From: CALJIC01 sp039805565
GTDB taxonomy: Bacteria > Chloroflexota > Chloroflexia > Chloroflexales > Roseiflexaceae
NCBI GenBank assembly: GCA_039805565.1
Contig: JBDLTZ010000099.1
Location: 1-29,642, forward strand
Direction of reading: 5' to 3'
DNA: 29,642 bases
Program-made: the position numbers and the translations under genes
Notes under the pieces: generated by a model
Database searches by the model: none
Told to the model about the DNA's origin: nothing
Seen by the model: the letters and a program-made list of their open reading frames with translations, nothing else
In this document: piece by piece, positions 1 to 7,130 of the stretch
How the letters are laid out: each line of letters opens with the position of its first letter
Position numbering within the stretch: the first letter of the stretch is position 1

Positions 1-22
1 CCGGCGCGTTAGATTGCGCCGG
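1..22 (-). terminator. Possible hairpin downstream of the phosphotransferase gene
   Basis: A 7-bp perfect inverted repeat (CCGGCGC at 1-7, GCGCCGG at 16-22) with an 8-nt loop lies about 20 bases past the stop of the minus-strand gene. The expected T-tract would lie outside the window, so terminator function cannot be judged. Confidence 0.3.
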
Positions 23-43
23 GCGGTCCTCGCGCTTCCTCCG

Positions 44-1270
44 CTACCGGCGCTCGGCCGCGTCCAAGAGCTGCGGCACGAGACCCCACTCCTTCACCGT
101 CAGGCTGCGGTAGCGCCGCCCCGCGATCTTGAGCAGCGAGTCGGCCCGGTAGAGCTCCAGCCACCCCTCGTCCACTGTGCCGCCCGCGCCGCGGTACCCC
201 TCGAGCAGCAGGCCGGCGGCCTGCCGGATGAGCTCCGCGCGCTGCGGCTGGCGGATCGCCTTCCAGTCCAGGTAGGCCAGGAAGTTTCCCAGGTCGCGCG
301 CGGGGTTCGCCCAGCAGAACCCGTCCAGGTCGATCATCACCAGCTCGTCGCCCGCGATCATGAACTGGTCTGTGCGGAAGGCCCCGTGGCTCGCCACCGC
401 GGGCGGCTCGTCCCGCTGCCCCGCCAGCTCCGCCAGGCGACCCACCGCGCCCTCATAGCGCGCGGCCAGCGCCGGGTCCGCGGCCCGCATCGGCGCCACG
501 TACTCCCGCAGCTCGTCCATGTCGTCCGCCGCCGTGCGGGCCGGCGCATCGATGCCCGTAAGCGCGTGCAGCGCCGCCAGCCGCGCGCCCGCGTCCCGCA
601 GCCAGCGCTCGCGCGTCTCGGCGGGCACCTCCGGGCTGAAGGCCAGGTCGTTCAGCTCGGCACGCCCGGAGACCTCGTCCTGGGCCAGCATCCCGAGCTC
701 AGGCCAGTAGGCCAGCACCGGCAGCACCCGTGGCATCCCTGGCCGCTCCTGGCTGGCCCGGTGCAGCGCGCCCACCGTCGCGGCCAGCTCCGCGCCGCCG
801 TCGCCCATCAGCTTGCCGAAGACCACACGGCCACCGCGGTGCGTCTGCACCTCGTAGCGGAACACGCAGCGCGCGCCGGGCCGGTAGCGCACCGGCACGA
901 CGGCGCAGGAGATCACGACGCTCCCCAGCAGGGCGGCGAAGCGGGTGGCCATGCGCGCCACGTCGGCGGCCTCCGCCAGCGCGGGAAGCCGCGGGTCCTC
1001 GTCGTACAGCCGAAGCGCGAGGCCCGCCGGACCCAGCTCCGCCACGCCGATCGTCTGGCCCGCGCCGCCCTCGCCCTCGGTCTGAAGCACGTAGGTCGTG
1101 ACGCAGCAACGCCCCGGCTGGTACTTCGTATCCTGGAGCTTGCAGGAGCGCACGCGCGCCGGGCGCTCCTTGGAAAGCACCCCGTCCTCGAACAGCCGCC
1201 CAACCGCCGCCAGATCGAACAGCCGCCCCAGCTCCGGCAGCTCCGGGTCGAAGCCCAGCTCCTGCGCCAT
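44..1270 (-). CDS. APH-like phosphotransferase (aminoglycoside phosphotransferase fold), degenerate catalytic motif
   Basis: This 408-residue protein resembles the APH/choline-kinase-like phosphotransferase family. The C-terminal half holds the recognisable part: a catalytic-loop segment SHGAFRTDQFMI (His near residue 295), then MIDLDGFCW (metal-binding Asp near 314-316) and PARDLGNFLAYLDW, the usual 'D-x-D ... DL-x-N' end of the fold. The family loop is normally HGDxxxxN. Here the catalytic Asp position is Ala and the Asn position is Gln, so phosphotransfer activity is doubtful although the Asp of the metal site is kept. The ATG start has AGGAGAGG a few bases upstream. The gene follows a MurG-like glycosyltransferase on the same strand after a 96-base gap, so a role with glycan or small-molecule metabolism is possible. 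The substrate is unknown. Confidence 0.7.
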   Translation of the reverse strand: MAQELGFDPELPELGRLFDLAAVGRLFEDGVLSKERPARVRSCKLQDTKYQPGRCCVTTYVLQTEGEGGAGQTIGVAELGPAGLALRLYDEDPRLPALAEAADVARMATRFAALLGSVVISCAVVPVRYRPGARCVFRYEVQTHRGGRVVFGKLMGDGGAELAATVGALHRASQERPGMPRVLPVLAYWPELGMLAQDEVSGRAELNDLAFSPEVPAETRERWLRDAGARLAALHALTGIDAPARTAADDMDELREYVAPMRAADPALAARYEGAVGRLAELAGQRDEPPAVASHGAFRTDQFMIAGDELVMIDLDGFCWANPARDLGNFLAYLDWKAIRQPQRAELIRQAAGLLLEGYRGAGGTVDEGWLELYRADSLLKIAGRRYRSLTVKEWGLVPQLLDAAERR

Positions 1271-1300
1271 CTCTGCCTCTCCTGCGCTCAGCGCTACCTA

Positions 1301-1343
1301 CCGGGATGCCCGGCTGCGGGGCCCGCGCGCGAAGCACGGGCCC
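1301..1343 (-). other. Two small hairpins between the glycosyltransferase and phosphotransferase genes
   Basis: The 96-base gap holds two inverted repeats: CCGGG-ATG-CCCGG (1301-1313) and GGGCCCG/CGGGCCC (1319-1325 and 1337-1343, 11-nt loop). No T-tract follows on the minus strand. They may act as a 3' end for the upstream gene or as leader structure for the downstream one. The first hairpin resembles one in the leader of the temptin-like gene (5520-5537). Confidence 0.35.
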
Positions 1344-1366
1344 TCCCCACCACCGGCCCTGCGACA

Positions 1367-2611
1367 CTACGCCGCCTGCGCCAGCTCCACCTCGGCCAGG
1401 TCCGGAGCGGTCCCCGGCAGTAGGCTCAGCAGCTCCGCCGCCGCCGCCGAAAGACCGTCCGGGCGCGGTCGGGCGACCCGTCCCAGCGCGAGAGCGAGCT
1501 GAGTCTGCTCGACGATCGCCTCGGTGCTCAGGTCGTCCGGATCCACCATCCCCACCCAGCCTCGCTCGGCGAACAGGCGCGCGCGGGTACGCTGCTCGGC
1601 GCTCGGCCCCGAACGCGGGATGAGCACCGCCGGCGTCGCCGACCGCATGATCTCCATCGTGGTGTTGTAGCCGCACATCGCGTACACGACGTCGGCGGCG
1701 GCGATGTAGCTCAGCGGGTCGCTGACGGTGATCGATACGTGCGCCCCGCGGCTGGCGCGCGCCCGCGCCTCAAGGTCGCGCCGCAGCTCGCGCGGCATGA
1801 ACGGCCCCGTTACCAGCATAAGTTCGCACGGCTGCTCGGCCTGGAGCGCCGGCAGCGCCGTGATCAGGGCGCGCATCATCGGGAACGCGTCAGCGCCGCC
1901 GCCCGCCATCGCCACCAGCAGCTTCGTGCCCGGGGCCGCGCCGGAGAGGTACTTGGCACGCGCCCGCGCCGTGTAGCGCGGCAGGTCTGGCGTGCAGACG
2001 TAGCCCGTGTAGCGAAGGCGCGCCGCGACCGACGGGGAGAAGCCGTAGGCCTCAGCCATATCGTACACATCCTGCCGGCCGTAGACCAGCACCGCGTCGT
2101 AGTAGCGCGCGATCGCCTCATAGGCCCCCTCGACCTCCCAACGCCGCCGCACGGTCTCCGGCGCGTCCAGGATGTCGCGCAGGCCGAGCACTACCTGGGT
2201 GTCGAGGCCCGCCCGCCGCAGCGCGTACAGCGCCGGCAGCAGCTCGCCCATCGCGCCGTGCGGCATGTGGTCCACCAGCAGCACGTCGGGCCGGTAGCTC
2301 ATCACGGCGCTCTGGATCAGCTCCGCCCGCAGGGCGTGGATGTCGCCGAACGGCAGCGGCATATTCACGCCGCGCCATACGCCCGGGCCATCCTTGACGA
2401 TCGAGGGCAGCTTCAGATAGTCGTGGTGCGAGTCGGACTCGAAGAACTGGCCGAGCCGTGAGTCGGCCATTGTCAGCACACAGGCGTCGGGGCACTGCGA
2501 TAGCAGCTCGCGGGCGATCGAGGTGGTACGTCGCATGTGACCAAGTCCAAATCCGTCCTGCGAGTACATCATCACGCGTGGGTGCTCTGAACGAATGCTG
2601 CTGCTCAACAT
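1367..2611 (-). CDS. MurG-like (GT28/GT-B type) predicted glycosyltransferase
   Basis: The protein (about 414 residues) has the layout of a GT-B glycosyltransferase related to MurG. The N-terminus has MYSQDGFGLGHMRRT, the 'GxGH' acceptor-side loop of that superfamily. The centre has MAGGGADAFPMM at the start of the nucleotide-sugar domain. The C-terminal half has MCGYNTTMEIMRSATPAVL followed by EQRTRARLFAERG, matching the 'GYNT..E' and 'EQ..RA' donor-binding motifs of the family (comparable to COG4671). No signal peptide or membrane span is seen, so it is probably cytoplasmic or peripheral. Two start codons are adjacent, GTG at 2614 and ATG at 2611. The ATG is preferred because a G-run (AAAGGGGGG) lies 5 bases upstream. 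Donor and acceptor cannot be read from the sequence. Confidence 0.8.
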   Translation of the reverse strand: MLSSSIRSEHPRVMMYSQDGFGLGHMRRTTSIARELLSQCPDACVLTMADSRLGQFFESDSHHDYLKLPSIVKDGPGVWRGVNMPLPFGDIHALRAELIQSAVMSYRPDVLLVDHMPHGAMGELLPALYALRRAGLDTQVVLGLRDILDAPETVRRRWEVEGAYEAIARYYDAVLVYGRQDVYDMAEAYGFSPSVAARLRYTGYVCTPDLPRYTARARAKYLSGAAPGTKLLVAMAGGGADAFPMMRALITALPALQAEQPCELMLVTGPFMPRELRRDLEARARASRGAHVSITVSDPLSYIAAADVVYAMCGYNTTMEIMRSATPAVLIPRSGPSAEQRTRARLFAERGWVGMVDPDDLSTEAIVEQTQLALALGRVARPRPDGLSAAAAELLSLLPGTAPDLAEVELAQAA

Positions 2612-2774
2612 CACGCCCCCCCTTTGTCTTTACCGCTCTCGCCCGCCGGCCACGTCGGCCGCTCGTCATCTCTGGGAACAGGCTCAGCATACCGCGTGGG
2701 CGGGCAAAAGCGAATGACACGGCCGGCCCGGCGGTTGCTGCTCTTCTGACTCTTTTCTGACTGTCCGTTTGCGG

Positions 2775-3989
2775 CTACGGCCCGACCACCAGTGGGGCGA
2801 AAATCCGGATGTCCGTGGCCGGCGCGGCCTCAACCGTGGAGGTCGGCGTCGGTGATGGCCCGGCCGTGGCCGTGCTCGTCGCCGTGCTCGTGGGCGTACT
2901 AGGCGCTTGGCGCTCGGTCGCACCCACGTCGCAGGTCGCCACGCCATTGCCGTTGCCGTCCTGCGGGCGCGGCGCCCCGATCTGGTCAGCGCTCGGGCAG
3001 ACTCCCGCGTCGTTGATACCGCCGTCCACGGCCGCACCGCCGGCGAGCAGCGGGTAGGTGTGGTTGTCGAAGTCGAAGGCCCCCAGCCCCGCATCCACGT
3101 TGCTGTCCGCCGCCGTGAAGCCGCAGGTCGCGTCGTTCGACAGGTTGCCGTGGTTGGTTGCGGCCGTGTTCGGCAGGCCGGCGCAGTTCAGCAGGTTGCC
3201 GCCGCTGTAGTTGTTCGTCAGCAGCGTGTTCTTGATGATCAGCGGCTTGCCGCCGTTGTTGTTGTAGATGCCGGCGCCGACAGACGCGTTGATGGCGGTG
3301 TTCCAGGCGATCGTGACGTTGTACAGGCTCAGCTCGCCCAGGTTCTCGATCCCGCCACCGTTCGCCGCGACGTTGGTCCTGATCGTCACGTTCACCAGCG
3401 TCGCAACGCCGGTGCCCGCGTTGGTCATAGCGCCGCCGGTGGAGCCGGGCATCGGTGCGTTGAAGCGCAGGGTGCTATCAACCAGAATGAGGCGGCCGTG
3501 GTTGTGGATGCCGCCGCCGTGCACATGGCCAGGGAAGGCCACGCTCATCTCCCCCTCGCCGTTCTCGATCGACACCCTGCCGATGTAGACGAACGCCCCA
3601 TCGGCGATGTCGAACACCCGGTGGTCGTTGTTGCCGTCGATGATCGTGCGCCCAGAGCCCGCGCCCACGATCGTGGGGCTCTTGGTGATCACGAGCTGGG
3701 CGCCGAGAACGAAGCGCCCGGCGGGCAAGTTGATGTTGCCGCTGCCGTGAACGTTCACCTCCTCGATCGCTGCCCGCAGTGTGCAGACGCCGGAGGGTGT
3801 AGAGGAGCAGGCCCCATCCCCCGGCGAGGCGTCCGGCTGGTCTAGCGTACTGTTGACGTTGAAGACCGCCCCGTGGCCCGCGCGCGCCCCACCGCCTCCT
3901 AGCGCGAGCGTGAGGCCAAGCAGTGCGGCAAGGGCCAGCGCACAAGGGACCAGGCGGCGCCGGCGCCGCGCAGTCGATATACGTTCCAT
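2775..3989 (-). CDS. Secreted CSLREA / right-handed beta-helix protein with IF-x-PLV C-terminal tail
   Basis: The 404-residue protein starts with a basic region and hydrophobic stretch (ALALAALLGLTLALGGGG), a clear signal peptide. A CSLREA-type segment follows (FNVNSTLDQPD ... CTLRAAIEEVN, about residues 42-80), then parallel beta-helix-like repeats rich in G, N, I and V (about 85-270). The region around 280-360 (TYPLLAGGAAVDGG ... DQIGAPRPQDGNG ... CDVGATE) matches the 'choice-of-anchor Q' type domain seen after such helices. A Thr/Pro/Ser linker leads to the end, DIRIFAPLVVGP. The ATG has a strong AAGGAGG 5 bases upstream. The gene starts 59 bases after the stop of the temptin-like gene and shares its tail motif, so both probably form an operon of exported surface proteins. 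The ligand is unknown. Confidence 0.8.
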   Translation of the reverse strand: MERISTARRRRRLVPCALALAALLGLTLALGGGGARAGHGAVFNVNSTLDQPDASPGDGACSSTPSGVCTLRAAIEEVNVHGSGNINLPAGRFVLGAQLVITKSPTIVGAGSGRTIIDGNNDHRVFDIADGAFVYIGRVSIENGEGEMSVAFPGHVHGGGIHNHGRLILVDSTLRFNAPMPGSTGGAMTNAGTGVATLVNVTIRTNVAANGGGIENLGELSLYNVTIAWNTAINASVGAGIYNNNGGKPLIIKNTLLTNNYSGGNLLNCAGLPNTAATNHGNLSNDATCGFTAADSNVDAGLGAFDFDNHTYPLLAGGAAVDGGINDAGVCPSADQIGAPRPQDGNGNGVATCDVGATERQAPSTPTSTATSTATAGPSPTPTSTVEAAPATDIRIFAPLVVGP

Positions 3990-4048
3990 GTCGCCTCCTT
4001 GCCGGCGCAGATGTGCGCGTACCCCGGGTCTACATTTGGCATTTCACT

Positions 4049-5506
4049 CTAGCGTTTCACCAGCGGCATGAAGATCTGCTGGTCCGTCACGAGCCCGATC
4101 TCCTGGGTGGGCGTGGTGGTTGCCGTGGTCGCCGGCACGGTCGACGCGATCGGTGTGTTGGTCGGCGTGGCGGAGCCGCCAAGCGTGCTCGTGGCCGTGC
4201 TCGTCGGCGTACTGGTGGCTGTGTCCGTGGCCGTGCTCGTCAGCGTACTGGTGGCTGTGTCCGTGGCCGTGTTCGTCAGCGTACTGGTGGCTGTGTCCGT
4301 GGCCGTGTTCGTGGCTGTGCCCGTGGCCGTGTTCGTGGCCGTGTTCGTGGCCGTGTTCGTCGGCGTTCGGGTGGCGGTGCTGGTGGCCGTCGGCGTCCGC
4401 GTCGGCGTCCGCGTCGGCGTCCGCGTCGGCGTGACCGGATCGTCGTTGTCGTTGATCATGACGGTGGTGACGTACGGGCTGTCCACGGTGGCCCCCGACG
4501 CGCTGCTCTCGTCAAGGGTCACGTAGAACGTCTCGTTCGACTCGTCGGCGGTGTCGTCCAGCAGCGTGATCTCGATCGTCTTGCTGGTCTCACCCGACGC
4601 GAAGTTCAGCACCCCGCTCTTCGCGACGTAGTCGCTCCCCGCCGTCGCCGTCCCGTTGCTGGTGGCATAGCTGACGTTCGTCACGCCCTGCGCCGGCTGG
4701 CTCAGCTTGAGCTTCACCGCCACCGTGCCGCCGTTCTCGGCGCGGCTGTAGTTCTCGGTCTCGAAGGCCATGGTGGTGGGGTTGTCAACCTCGAAGTCGT
4801 ACGTCTGCACGCCCGTCCGCGCTGTCACCCCTGACTTCCGCCGCTGCTCCGTCGCCACTGCCGTCACGGTGTACGACCCGTCCGCCACCTTCGTCGTGTC
4901 CCACTGCCCCGACAGGTAGTTGAAGGTCGTGTCGGGCGTCGTCGAGGTGTTCTGGAACACCACCTTCCCCCCGCTGTCCCGCACGGTGTACTGCACCTTG
5001 TTCAGCCCGAGCGGCGCGTGCTCCATAATCACAAAAAAGCTCACCGACCCGCTCGCCACCGTGCCGAAGAACTGCCCCACGCTCTGGATGACAGGCGCAA
5101 CCGGGTAGGAGTTGGGCTGACTCGGGTTCGTCACATACAGCGGGCTCCCAGGGTTCACCTGGCCCATCACCCAGCTCCCGCTCAGGTCCTGCAGCTCCTC
5201 GCCGTTCGTGAACCCGTCCCCGTCCGAGTCCTTGTTCGCCAGCGGCGTCGTCCAGGTCTTAGTCGGGTCGTTGTTCAAGAAGTCCAGCTTCATCTGCGTG
5301 TTGGTCACGTAGTCCACGTTCGAGACGTGACACGTCAGGCAGTTGAAGACCGTGCCGTTCGGCACCTTCCCCGGCGACGGCGGCAGCGCCATCGCGCTGT
5401 GCGGCCCGAACGCCAGCAGAGACACGGTGACGAGCCCGGCCATGATCACGACCCGGTGCCGCAGGGCGCGCAGCACGACACCGCCAGCGACATGCCGAAG
5501 ACGCAT
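4049..5506 (-). CDS. Secreted temptin-like / Calx-beta protein with CxxCH motif and IF-x-PLV tail
   Basis: This 485-residue exported protein has an N-terminal hydrophobic segment (VVIMAGLVTVSLLAFG). A region resembling the temptin Cys/Cys domain follows: PNGTVFNCLTCHVSN, with a CxxCH that could bind haem or form a disulfide, and then DSDGDGFTNGEELQD, an EF-hand-like calcium loop. Mid-protein, FETENYSRAENGG through VTTVMINDND is a Calx-beta domain (about residues 245-350 of the chosen product) with the typical YATSNGTATAGSDY stretch. A long Thr-rich linker, encoded by tandem DNA repeats, ends in QQIFMPLVKR. The ATG at 5506 has GGGAG 7 bases upstream and begins just before the signal peptide. 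A longer reading from 5617 would add 37 residues without an SD and is less likely. It probably acts at the cell surface in adhesion or matrix; the exact role is unknown. Confidence 0.75.
   Translation of the reverse strand: MRLRHVAGGVVLRALRHRVVIMAGLVTVSLLAFGPHSAMALPPSPGKVPNGTVFNCLTCHVSNVDYVTNTQMKLDFLNNDPTKTWTTPLANKDSDGDGFTNGEELQDLSGSWVMGQVNPGSPLYVTNPSQPNSYPVAPVIQSVGQFFGTVASGSVSFFVIMEHAPLGLNKVQYTVRDSGGKVVFQNTSTTPDTTFNYLSGQWDTTKVADGSYTVTAVATEQRRKSGVTARTGVQTYDFEVDNPTTMAFETENYSRAENGGTVAVKLKLSQPAQGVTNVSYATSNGTATAGSDYVAKSGVLNFASGETSKTIEITLLDDTADESNETFYVTLDESSASGATVDSPYVTTVMINDNDDPVTPTRTPTRTPTRTPTATSTATRTPTNTATNTATNTATGTATNTATDTATSTLTNTATDTATSTLTSTATDTATSTPTSTATSTLGGSATPTNTPIASTVPATTATTTPTQEIGLVTDQQIFMPLVKR
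4201..4308 (-). repeat. 36-bp tandem repeat (3 copies) encoding the Thr-rich linker
   Basis: Three nearly identical 36-bp units run 4201-4236, 4237-4272 and 4273-4308, differing at one or two bases. They encode 12-residue Thr/Ala/Ser/Asp units. The length is a multiple of three, so unit loss or gain changes linker length without a frameshift. Confidence 0.9.
4389..4436 (-). repeat. 12-bp tandem repeat (4 copies, last diverged) in the linker
   Basis: GTCGGCGTCCGC occurs at 4389-4400, 4401-4412 and 4413-4424, followed by a diverged copy to 4436. On the coding strand it encodes the repeated Thr-Pro-Thr-Arg units that begin the linker after the Calx-beta domain. Confidence 0.9.
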
Positions 5507-5518
5507 GACACTTCTCCC

Positions 5519-5556
5519 GCCGGGGATACCCGGCTGCAGGCTGCGACGAGCGCAGC
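5519..5556 (-). other. Paired hairpins in the leader of the temptin-like gene
   Basis: Two 6-bp stems stand side by side just upstream of the SD: GCCGGG/CCCGGC with a 4-base loop (5519-5534) and GCTGCG/CGCAGC with a 5-base loop (5540-5556). The first ends only a few bases from the SD. No known riboswitch consensus was recognised. Confidence 0.4.
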
Positions 5557-5689
5557 GGCCTTCACTGGAGATGTCGTACAGCGATGAAATACAAATGGGG
5601 TGCGTGGAGACTAGCACAGCTGCCGCCTACGCACCACCATCGCAAGACCGATCAATTCGGGGCGCGTGCCCCGGCAGCGTTCCTGATGC

Positions 5690-5737
5690 GACCGCGGGTG
5701 CTGAGCGGTGGTGACACACCACTCGGCGCCCGCGGTC
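5690..5737 (-). terminator. Long hairpin downstream of ino1
   Basis: GACCGCGGG (5690-5698) pairs with CCCGCGGTC (5729-5737). Further inner pairing (GC/GC, GAG/CTC, TGGTG/CACCA) extends it to a tall stem with small bulges. It begins 12 bases past the ino1 stop. No T-tract follows on the minus strand, so it may act as an mRNA 3'-end barrier rather than a classical intrinsic terminator. Confidence 0.5.
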
Positions 5738-5748
5738 CCACGCTCGCG

Positions 5749-6882
5749 CTAGCTCGCCACAATGTACTCCTCGGCGTGCACCGCCACCCCGTTCTGCGGC
5801 TGCTGGCGGTTAGCCTCGATAAAGGACTCCACCTCGTTGCGCGCCACGTCGTCGGTGTACTGCTGCGGCGGTGTCTTCATCAGGTAGGAGGAGGGGCCGG
5901 TGAGCGCCCCTCCGACGCCGTGGTCCAGCGCCAGCTTCGCCAGGCGCACCGCGTCAATCACCACGCCGGCCGAGTTCGGGCTGTCCCACACCTCAAGCTT
6001 CAGCTCGAGGTTCAGCGGCACGTTGCCGAACGTCGTACCCTCCATCCGGATGTAGCACCACTTGCGGTCGGTGAGCCACGGGACGTAGTCGCTCGGCCCC
6101 ACGTGGACGTTCTCGTCCTCCATCGACCGGCCGACCTGGCTCGTCACCGCGTTGGTCTTCGAGATCTTCTTGGACTCCAGCCGCTCACGCTCGAGCATGT
6201 TGTAGAAGTCCATGTTGCCGCCAAAGTTGAGCTGGTAGGTGCGGTCGAGCCGGACGCCGCGCTCGCGGAACAGGTTCGTCAGCACCCGGTGGGTGATCGT
6301 CGCGCCCACCTGGCTCTTGATATCGTCGCCAATGATCGGCAGCTTGCGCTCGCTGAAGCGCTGCTGCCAGTACGGCTGCGAGGCGATGAACACCGGGATG
6401 CAGTTCACGAAGCCGCAGCCGGCCTCCAGCACCTGCTCGACATACCACTTGGTGGCCATCTCCGAGCCCACCGGCATGTAGTTCACCACGACGTCGGTCC
6501 CGGTCTCGCGCAGGATCCTGACGATGTCGGACGTCGCGCCGCGCGCCTTCTTCACCCGCCCGCTCACGTACTTGCCCAGGCCGTCGTGGGTCATGCCCCG
6601 GCTCACCGGCACGCCGAGCTTCGGCACCTCGGCGAAGCGGATGGTGTTGTTCGGCTCGGCGAAGATCGCCTCGCTCAAATCCATCCCCACCTTGCTGTCC
6701 ACCACGTCGAACGCGGCCGAGAACTCGATGTCGCGGATGTGGTAGCCGCCCAGGTTCACGTGCATCAGCCCCGGCACATCCTCGCGCTCGTCGGCGTTGC
6801 GGTAGAACTCAACACCCTGAACCAGCGAGGAGGCGCAGTTCCCAACACCGATGATCGCAACCCGAACCTTGCGTGCACTCAT
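5749..6882 (-). CDS. ino1: Inositol-3-phosphate synthase (myo-inositol-1-phosphate synthase)
   Basis: The 377-residue protein converts glucose 6-phosphate to inositol 3-phosphate using bound NAD, the first committed step to inositol lipids and inositol-based solutes, in the cytoplasm. It is the short bacterial/archaeal type. The N-terminal Rossmann motif is VAIIGVGNCASSLVQG (residues about 7-22). Conserved segments include VVNYMPVGSEMATKWY, FVNCIPVFIAS, LPIIGDDIKSQVGATITHR and LNFGGNMDFYNM, which form the NAD and substrate site of the family, and the C-terminal half has LELKLEVWDSPNSAGVVID. The ATG has AAAAGGGGCG upstream. It is monocistronic by appearance, with its own -10 at 6939-6944 and a long hairpin after the stop. 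Confidence 0.93.
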   Translation of the reverse strand: MSARKVRVAIIGVGNCASSLVQGVEFYRNADEREDVPGLMHVNLGGYHIRDIEFSAAFDVVDSKVGMDLSEAIFAEPNNTIRFAEVPKLGVPVSRGMTHDGLGKYVSGRVKKARGATSDIVRILRETGTDVVVNYMPVGSEMATKWYVEQVLEAGCGFVNCIPVFIASQPYWQQRFSERKLPIIGDDIKSQVGATITHRVLTNLFRERGVRLDRTYQLNFGGNMDFYNMLERERLESKKISKTNAVTSQVGRSMEDENVHVGPSDYVPWLTDRKWCYIRMEGTTFGNVPLNLELKLEVWDSPNSAGVVIDAVRLAKLALDHGVGGALTGPSSYLMKTPPQQYTDDVARNEVESFIEANRQQPQNGVAVHAEEYIVAS

Positions 6883-6938
6883 TGTTTCGCCCCTTTTCTT
6901 CGTTTCGTTCTGCGGCCGTGCGGCACTTCCTGATGCAG

Positions 6939-6967
6939 AGTATAGGCGCGCGGCCCGCCAAATCGAA
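6939..6967 (-). promoter_or_regulatory. Probable promoter of ino1
   Basis: On the minus strand a -10 TATACT (6944 to 6939) is preceded, 17 bases away, by a weak -35 TTCGAT (6967 to 6962). The predicted transcript would have a leader of about 50 bases before the ino1 ATG. Confidence 0.5.
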
Positions 6968-7076
6968 TGATGCGGGCTGATCTAACTGTTGACCGTGCGG
7001 CGTCGGTTATCTGCTGTCTGGCCGTGTCTTATATGAGATAGATCGTCATCTTCTGGCTCGCTCGCTGACGCACATG

Positions 7077-7110
7077 CAAAACGGGCGCAGATGATGCTCA
7101 TCTGCGCCCG
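7077..7110 (-). terminator. Intrinsic terminator of the AhpD-like gene
   Basis: A perfect 13-bp stem (7082-7094 with 7098-7110) encloses a 3-base loop. On the minus strand it is followed directly by TTTT. It lies about 20 bases after the TAG stop of the AhpD-like gene, so that gene's transcript ends here, before ino1. Confidence 0.85.
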
Positions 7111-7130
7111 CTCCCAGCCTCGCCCGCACG

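Noticed and set aside
2731..2765. TCTGACT-containing short repeat before the beta-helix gene stop
   Set aside because: Spacing is 12 bases with only two copies; it lacks the 7-base register seen in the other arrays.
5584..6933. Long plus-strand open frame opposite ino1
   Set aside because: Antisense shadow; the minus strand encodes a complete conserved enzyme.
6980..7010. Plus-strand promoter TTGACC ... TTATCT
   Set aside because: The spacing is too short for a standard promoter, and no plus-strand gene follows.
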